Shown here: positions 6,893-10,872 of the stretch, piece after piece
Layout of the letters: every line of letters starts with the position of its first letter
How positions within the stretch are numbered: position 1 is the stretch's first letter
Assembly: GCA_002404345.1 (NCBI GenBank)
Contig: DHJN01000005.1
Coordinates: 1 to 10,872, forward strand
Direction of reading: 5' to 3'
From: Actinobacteria bacterium UBA4719
GTDB taxonomy: Bacteria; Actinomycetota; Actinomycetes; Actinomycetales; Dermatophilaceae
Length of the DNA: 10,872 bases
The notes under the pieces: model-generated
What the model was told of the DNA's origin: nothing
The model's database searches: none
What the model saw: only the letters and a program-made list of their open reading frames with translations
Position numbers and translations under genes: made by a program

Positions 6893-6971
6893 AACCTAGG
6901 GATCGTCCCCCTCCCCTGCTGCGAACCTAGGGATCGTCCCCCTCCCCTGCTGCGAACCTAGGGACCGTCCC
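6893..6971. repeat. 31-bp tandem repeats in the hflX/methyltransferase divergent region
   Basis: Two identical 31-bp units (6893-6923, 6924-6954) and a third partial unit (6955-6971) run head to tail. Each begins AACCTAGGGAYCGTCCC; the third has GGGACCGTCCC, an inverted repeat GGGAC/GTCCC around one base. The rest of each full unit is CCTCCCCTGCTGCG. The array occupies the middle of the 239-bp gap between the two divergent genes, so it could affect either promoter. It has no variable spacers and so is not a CRISPR array. Confidence 0.92.
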
Positions 6972-7020
6972 ACGACTGCGCTCCTACGCAAGGCGTCGCT
7001 GCGCCGGGCTTACGCGCCGG

Positions 7021-7026
7021 TAGCGT
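7021..7026 (+). promoter_or_regulatory. Candidate -10 box for a leaderless methyltransferase transcript
   Basis: TAGCGT fits the actinobacterial TANNNT -10 form. It ends 8 bases before the ATG at 7035 and 5 bases before the GTG at 7032, so transcription would start at or near the start codon. No Shine-Dalgarno sequence is visible before either codon, which agrees with a leaderless mRNA. No recognisable -35 hexamer is present at the expected spacing. Confidence 0.4.
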
Positions 7027-7034
7027 TGACCGTG

Positions 7035-7655
7035 ATGACCGACCACTACTTCACCGCCGAGCCGGCCAGCGCCGCCGAACGCCGACAGCTTCAGGTGTCC
7101 CTGGCGGGCCGGGAGGTCATCGTCGAGACGGCGCCGGGCGTCTTCTGCCCGGACAGGGTCGACATCGGCACTGCCATGCTGCTGCGCGAGGTGCCCGCGC
7201 CGCCGCCAAGCGGCAACCTCCTGGACATCGGCTCCGGGTGGGGCCCGATCGCCTTGAGCCTCGGACTCCTCTCACCAGACGCCAGCATCTGGGCCGTGGA
7301 CGTGAACCAGCGTGCCCTGGCTCTAGCCCGTGACAACGCCAAAGCGTTGGGAATCAACGCCTTCCATGCCGTGACGCCCGATGAGGTGCCGGACGACGTC
7401 CGTTTCGACGCCATCTGGTCCAACCCGCCGATCCGGGTGGGCAAAACGGCATTGCACGCCCTGCTTCTGACCTGGCTGCCCCGCCTGGCACCCGGCGGCA
7501 CGGCATACCTCGTCGTGCAGAAAAACCTGGGATCGGACTCCCTGCAGCGTTGGCTGAGCACCGAGCTGGAGGCCCTGGAACCTGGCGCCTTCAAAGTGGG
7601 TCGGCAGGCCACCGCCAGGGGATTCCGGCTGCTCTCGGTCCTGCGCACCCCCTGA
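7035..7655 (+). CDS. RsmC/MTS-type class I SAM methyltransferase
   Basis: Rossmann-fold methyltransferase of the 'methyltransferase small domain' family, whose known members (RsmC, RlmG) methylate guanine N2 in rRNA. From the ATG at 7035 it has 206 residues. It opens with DHYF, typical of the group, then SAM-binding motif I LLDIGSGWG (62-70), acidic motif II WAVDVN (86-91) and the catalytic NPP motif SNPPIRVGK (129-137), ending RGFRLLSVLR. It has only one domain, roughly the C-terminal half of E. coli RsmC, which is normal for the actinobacterial version. Alternative starts are TTG 7026 and GTG 7032. It is the only plus-strand gene: divergent from hflX and convergent with dapF. The rRNA target is inferred from the family, not shown. 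Confidence 0.88.
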   Translation: MTDHYFTAEPASAAERRQLQVSLAGREVIVETAPGVFCPDRVDIGTAMLLREVPAPPPSGNLLDIGSGWGPIALSLGLLSPDASIWAVDVNQRALALARDNAKALGINAFHAVTPDEVPDDVRFDAIWSNPPIRVGKTALHALLLTWLPRLAPGGTAYLVVQKNLGSDSLQRWLSTELEALEPGAFKVGRQATARGFRLLSVLRTP

Positions 7656-7670
7656 CCGAGCCCAACACCG

Positions 7671-7716
7671 GAGACGACCAGAGCCCAAGACCCGAGACGA
7701 CCCGAGACCAAGACCC
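7671..7716. repeat. 23-bp tandem duplication between convergent genes
   Basis: Two 23-bp units (7671-7693 and 7694-7716) agree at 21 positions; each starts GAGACGACC and ends CAAGACCC. They fill half of the 92-bp gap between the methyltransferase stop and the dapF stop. I see no intrinsic terminator hairpin in this gap. Confidence 0.8.
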
Positions 7717-7747
7717 GAGCCCCCGTACGCATAGCCCCAGGGCGCGG

Positions 7748-8629
7748 TCAGGCCAGGGTCGTGACCCCGTCGGCGACCAGGACTGCTGGACCCGCAAGCT
7801 CGACCTGCTGGCCGGGCAGCGCGCGGACTCGCAGCGTCCCCCCGAGCACATCAACCCGCCATACGTCGATCGCTGTATCCGCTCCGGCCCACCAACGCGT
7901 GGCCAGCGCTGCTGCGGCAGCGCCCGTGCCGCACGAACGGGTCTCGCCGACGCCGCGTTCGTGCACCCTCATGGCGATGTGCCCAGGGCCTATTGGTCGA
8001 ACGAACTCGACGTTGGTGCCGTGGGGCGCCGCGGGGTGGATCTCGGGCAAGACGGTCAGGTCCAGCGAGGCCAGATCTGCCGAATCCGGCAGTGCCACAA
8101 CGATATGCGGGTTGCCAAGGTCCAGGCTCAGGCCTGGCATCGGGTCGTGTCCGTGGACCTTGACCATGGCATCGAAGCCCTTCTCGAGTGCGCCGTCGGC
8201 GTCAACGAGGCGCCAGCCCCCGAGGTTGACGGCGATCAGGTCGCCGTCGAAGGTCACTTGCTTGACTCCGTTGCGCGTAGCGATGGCGAACTCGTCAGCC
8301 GTCTCCAGACCCTCGCGGCGCAGGAATGCCGCGAACACCCGGGTGCCGTTGCCACACATCTCGGCAGCGCTGCCATCGGCGTTGCGATAGTCCATGAACC
8401 ACCGGGCCTGGGCGCCCTGGTCGCGCACGTGCTGCTCGGCCGCCGCCTGCGTCGGGACCACCCGGATGACACCGTCGGCTCCGATACCGGCCCAGCGATC
8501 GGTCAGGCGTCGCACCTGCTCGGCCGTCATATCGTGAGAGCCGTCGAGATCGGCCACCAGCACGAAGTCGTTCTCGGTGCCGTGGCCCTTGGTGAAATGC
8601 AGCGCGCCGTTGTCAGTCATCGCGCCCAT
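7748..8629 (-). CDS. dapF: Diaminopimelate epimerase
   Basis: Converts LL- to meso-diaminopimelate, the direct precursor of lysine and of the peptidoglycan cross-link residue, by a cofactor-free two-base mechanism. The 293 residues carry FTKGHGTENDFVLV (12-25), the two catalytic cysteines C92 in MCGNGTR and C233 in RSCGTGAAA, and GNPHIVV (172-178) with HGTNVEFV (203-210). The length is normal. The ATG at 8629 has GAGGG three bases upstream; an ATG at 8620 (three codons in) has the same GAGGG at 12 bases, so either start is possible. The ribosome binding site is itself part of the first copy of a 15-bp repeat array that separates this gene from miaA. The gene order miaB, dioxygenase-like, miaA, dapF is conserved in actinobacteria. 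Confidence 0.97.
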   Translation of the reverse strand: MGAMTDNGALHFTKGHGTENDFVLVADLDGSHDMTAEQVRRLTDRWAGIGADGVIRVVPTQAAAEQHVRDQGAQARWFMDYRNADGSAAEMCGNGTRVFAAFLRREGLETADEFAIATRNGVKQVTFDGDLIAVNLGGWRLVDADGALEKGFDAMVKVHGHDPMPGLSLDLGNPHIVVALPDSADLASLDLTVLPEIHPAAPHGTNVEFVRPIGPGHIAMRVHERGVGETRSCGTGAAAAALATRWWAGADTAIDVWRVDVLGGTLRVRALPGQQVELAGPAVLVADGVTTLA

Positions 8630-8630
8630 T

Positions 8631-8720
8631 GTCCCTCACGACGTTGTTCCGCACGACGTTGTCCCCTACGACGTTGTCCCGCACGACGTTGTCCCTCATG
8701 ACGTTGTCCCTCACGACGAG
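8631..8720. repeat. Six-copy 15-bp quasi-palindromic array between miaA and dapF
   Basis: Units start at 8631, 8646, 8661, 8676, 8691 and 8706, consensus GTCCCKCACGACGTT. The junction of successive units makes ACGACGTTGT, a 10-base near-palindrome (one G-T mismatch) repeated every 15 bp. On the dapF strand the unit reads AACGTCGTGAGGGAC; the copy next to dapF supplies its GAGGG ribosome binding site, and other copies carry similar GAGGG or AGGGG stretches. The last copy runs into the miaA stop codon (8711-8713). Confidence 0.95.
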
Positions 8721-9610
8721 CCGATGACGTCGAGGGCGCGTTCGGTCAGCTGAGGGTCGTCATACCCGAGCCAGTGGATGCGCGGGTCCGGCCGGAACCA
8801 CGACTCCTGCCGTCGAGCCAGCTTGCGGGTCACGGTGATGGTCTCCTCGACGGCTTGCTCGACACTCAGGAGACCGTCGAGATGCGCCAGCGCCTGGCTG
8901 TAGCCAAGAGCCTTGGCTGCAGTCCTGCCCTCACGCAGCCCGGCTGCATCCAGGCGACGCACCTCGAAGAGCAGGCCAGCGTCCCACATCCGGTGCACTC
9001 GGGCTGCGATGCGCGCGTCGAGCTCAGATCTCGGGATACGGAGGCCGATGGTGATGGTGGGCAGCTCGTACTCTCGGATCGGCAAGGTGGCTGAGAACGG
9101 TCGACCGGTGAGCTCGATGACCTCGAGGGCCCGCACGATACGCCGGTCGTTGTTGGGCGCGATGGCTTGTGCCGCAACAGGATCCGCCCGCATTAGACGC
9201 CCATGCATGGCCGCGATGCCCTCAAGGGCGAGCTCATCCTCGAGCCTGCCACGCACGATGGGGTCCGTCGGCGGGATCTCGAGACGGTCGAGCGCCGCGC
9301 GGACATAGAGCCCCGAGCCACCGACCACGATCGGCCGGTGTCGGCGGGACCGGATGCCGGCGAGGTCCAGCCGGGCCTCCCGCTGGTATGCCGCGACGCT
9401 GGCTTCCTGACGAACGTCCAGGACGTCGAGCTGATGGTGGTCGATCCCCCGGCGCTTCTCGATCGGGAGCTTGGCCGTGCCAATGTCCATGCCGCGATAG
9501 AGCTGCATGGCATCGGCGTTGACGATCTCCCCGTCGAGTCGCTGGGCGAGGGCGAGGGCTAGATCCGACTTGCCGCTGGCGGTTGGCCCCACGACGGCGA
9601 TGACTGACAC
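8711..9610 (-). CDS. miaA: tRNA dimethylallyltransferase
   Basis: Transfers the dimethylallyl group to N6 of A37 in tRNAs that read codons starting with U; MiaB, encoded two genes upstream, then acts on the product. The 299 residues show the P-loop GPTASGKS (8-15), NADAMQLYRGMDIGTAK (31-47), VVGGSGLYVRA (95-105), RRIVRALEV (156-164), and the tRNA-contact motif TRKLARRQESWFR (261-273). Length is typical. Translation starts at GTG 9610, with GGAAG about nine bases upstream. It is 54 bp after the dioxygenase-like gene, with a GC-rich hairpin in the gap, and is followed by the 15-bp repeat array and dapF. Confidence 0.97.
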   Translation of the reverse strand: MSVIAVVGPTASGKSDLALALAQRLDGEIVNADAMQLYRGMDIGTAKLPIEKRRGIDHHQLDVLDVRQEASVAAYQREARLDLAGIRSRRHRPIVVGGSGLYVRAALDRLEIPPTDPIVRGRLEDELALEGIAAMHGRLMRADPVAAQAIAPNNDRRIVRALEVIELTGRPFSATLPIREYELPTITIGLRIPRSELDARIAARVHRMWDAGLLFEVRRLDAAGLREGRTAAKALGYSQALAHLDGLLSVEQAVEETITVTRKLARRQESWFRPDPRIHWLGYDDPQLTERALDVIGSS

Positions 9611-9644
9611 GACCGAAGTCTTCCAGATGCGCGGACTTCCAGAT

Positions 9645-9663
9645 CTGCCGGCCGCGGCGGCAG
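9645..9663 (-). terminator. GC-rich hairpin between the dioxygenase-like gene and miaA
   Basis: CTGCCG pairs perfectly with CGGCAG around a 7-base loop CCGCGGC. It begins one base after the stop codon of the upstream gene and ends 34 bp before the miaA start. There is no U-tract. It could be a weak actinobacterial terminator, an attenuating or RNA-stabilising hairpin, or chance in GC-rich DNA. Confidence 0.35.
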
Positions 9664-9664
9664 C

Positions 9665-10444
9665 TCAGGCTTGAGCCACCGTGGCGCTCGTTGCGGGTCG
9701 ACGCCATGCCGCAACGGCCCAGCCGACACCGTAGGGCGCCCCCCTCCAGAGCACCTCGCCGATCCAGTTGCTGCCTGCCGCGGCGACCAGCACCGGATAC
9801 ACCTGCGGTCCGGTTGCTCCCAGCTCATCGCCGAGGTCGATATCGATCCGGGCCAGCCGACCTGGCTGTCCGGACGCAAGAGCCGCGCAGACCCCGTCGT
9901 CATACGCCTCGGCGCGTGCATCCTGCGCTCGCGGAGCCTTGGGCCCATGACAGGCCGCGCCGTCGGCCACCAGGATGAGGGCAACGCGATAGTCATCCGC
10001 CCCCAGATGTTCGCCCAGAGCCGTCGCGTCGGCATTGCTGGTCGTGATCCACCGCGCGGATGCCCACAGATCGGCGTGCTCGGGGTGTGCGGCGATGTCG
10101 CGACTCGCAAGATAGCGGGCGACCATCAACGGCGTCGGCAGCTCAGGGGCGGACTGCTCGCCCTCGACCAGGGCGGGGACCGAGACGTCGCGTCCGAAGC
10201 TGGCGAACGACACCGGCCCCGCGGCCTTGAACTCCCCCGGCTGACCCGGACCCACGACGACCAGCTGCACCGAAGCCGAACCTGGAGACGGCGAGTCGTC
10301 TGACGCCGCAACAAGATCGGAGGTGGCCTGGGACAGCACACGATCCGCGGCGCGACGCAGCTCGTCGAGCTCGGGAGCGGCCGAACCCATCAGCTCGGCA
10401 ACCAACGCCGGCGGTCCGGGGACGACCGCAGCGGTGATGAGCAT
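9665..10444 (-). CDS. Class III extradiol dioxygenase subunit B-like protein
   Basis: Conserved actinobacterial protein found between miaB and miaA, related in fold to the LigB-type class III extradiol dioxygenases; its function is not known. The 259 residues start LITAAVVPGPPALVAEL, where relatives usually have a PHPP motif with a histidine; here that position is Gly10. The middle has LILVADGAACHGPKAP (156-171), matching the family's DGSA...KAP segment, followed by DARAEAYDDGV, and the end has RGAPYGVGWAVAAW (234-247). With the histidine missing, ring-cleaving activity seems unlikely. It starts at ATG 10444, 14 bp after miaB, with GAAGGGCAGG in the gap as ribosome binding region, so it is very likely co-transcribed with miaB and possibly with miaA. 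A role linked to tRNA modification is suggested only by position. Confidence 0.8.
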   Translation of the reverse strand: MLITAAVVPGPPALVAELMGSAAPELDELRRAADRVLSQATSDLVAASDDSPSPGSASVQLVVVGPGQPGEFKAAGPVSFASFGRDVSVPALVEGEQSAPELPTPLMVARYLASRDIAAHPEHADLWASARWITTSNADATALGEHLGADDYRVALILVADGAACHGPKAPRAQDARAEAYDDGVCAALASGQPGRLARIDIDLGDELGATGPQVYPVLVAAAGSNWIGEVLWRGAPYGVGWAVAAWRRPATSATVAQA

Positions 10445-10458
10445 GGTGAGCCTGCCCT

Positions 10459-10872
10459 TCAGCGACAGGTCGAAACGGCGGCGGGGGCCGCCAGCGGCGC
10501 TCCGACGGACGGCATACCGAGAGTGACCGCGGGACGTCCCGAGCCGGGCACGTCCTGCAGGGCCGCCCAGGCGTTGCCACCTGCGGTGCGACGAACCGTG
10601 AAGAGACCGCCCTGCACGCCGGAGTCGGCAACAAGGTGGTGCGGCGCGGCGCGGGTCACGGTCACCTCTACGACGTCACCGGGGCGTGGCGCCTCAGCCC
10701 CCTGCGGAACCGCGAAGTGCACGAGACGGTTGTCGCGCGCTCGACCGGACAGCCGCGCGGTCGCCGCGTCCTTGCGGCCCTCGCCCTGGGCCACGAGCAC
10801 CTCGACCCGACAAGCCAGCACGTTGCGGTTCTCCGCCCATGAGACCTCTTCCTGGACCGCGAGCAGACGCTC
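10459..10872 (-). CDS. miaB: tRNA-2-methylthio-N6-dimethylallyladenosine synthase, C-terminal part
   Basis: 3' end of the radical-SAM methylthiotransferase that adds the methylthio group to i6A37 in tRNA. The window holds the last 137 residues, with the 5' part beyond the right edge. The frame opens [17 protein letters not shown], the usual link helix, then a TRAM domain: [27 protein letters not shown] and [21 protein letters not shown], ending near VTLGMPSVG. The iron-sulfur and radical-SAM domains are outside the window, so catalytic residues cannot be checked. The apparent internal GTG at 10821 is not the real start, because the MiaB-like sequence continues upstream to the window edge. Confidence 0.93.
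   Translation of the reverse strand, partial: ERLLAVQEEVSWAENRNVLACRVEVLVAQGEGRKDAATARLSGRARDNRLVHFAVPQGAEAPRPGDVVEVTVTRAAPHHLVADSGVQGGLFTVRRTAGGNAWAALQDVPGSGRPAVTLGMPSVGAPLAAPAAVSTCR

Noticed and set aside
6893..6971. CRISPR array, considered for the 31-bp repeats here and at 1331-1419
   Set aside because: Units are contiguous with no unique spacers and only two to three copies, and no cas genes are present.
7550..8701. Plus-strand 383-codon open frame across the methyltransferase end, the gap and dapF
   Set aside because: Shadow of dapF; its C-terminal Cys-Arg-rich repeats are just the 15-bp array translated.

Overview
The window is high-GC DNA with strongly G/C-ending codons, and it looks like the chromosome of an actinobacterium. 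The right two thirds carry a block well known from that phylum: miaB, a class III extradiol-dioxygenase-like gene, miaA, dapF, a small SAM methyltransferase, hflX and dinG. The codon style and block order would fit an Intrasporangiaceae or Dermatophilaceae type genome, but the genus is inference.

Layout, read along the minus strand from the right edge. The 3' end of miaB (tRNA 2-methylthiolation; truncated by the window edge) is followed after 14 bp by an extradiol-dioxygenase-like protein of unknown function. Then come miaA (tRNA A37 prenylation, the step that supplies MiaB's substrate) and dapF (meso-diaminopimelate for peptidoglycan and lysine). A methyltransferase of the RsmC/MTS type lies on the plus strand, convergent with dapF and divergent from hflX. 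The minus strand then continues with hflX (ribosome-associated GTPase), a candidate 49-residue single-pass membrane protein squeezed between hflX and dinG, dinG (XPD-like helicase), a divergent glutamyl-tRNA reductase homologue, and holA (DNA polymerase III delta). The last 301 bp hold no supportable gene.

Two things stand out. First, tandem repeats occur in most gaps between genes and inside one gene: a composite 31-bp array between the reductase and holA, a 12-bp in-frame minisatellite in dinG, a 14-bp duplication at the hflX ribosome binding site, another 31-bp array in the hflX/methyltransferase divergent region, a 23-bp duplication between the methyltransferase and dapF, and a six-copy 15-bp quasi-palindromic array between miaA and dapF. 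Second, several proteins depart from their family pattern. The reductase has TCSR in place of the near-universal TCNR and an altered NADPH-binding region. DinG has a Gly/Ser/Thr linker and a C-terminal Myb/SANT-like helix-turn-helix. The dioxygenase-like protein lacks the N-terminal histidine expected of an active enzyme. LexA, commonly next to dinG in actinobacteria, is absent; the reductase and holA stand there instead.

Most of the window is housekeeping. I see no clear new multi-gene system. The best leads are the unannotated hflX-dinG membrane ORF, the divergent reductase, and the repeat arrays.
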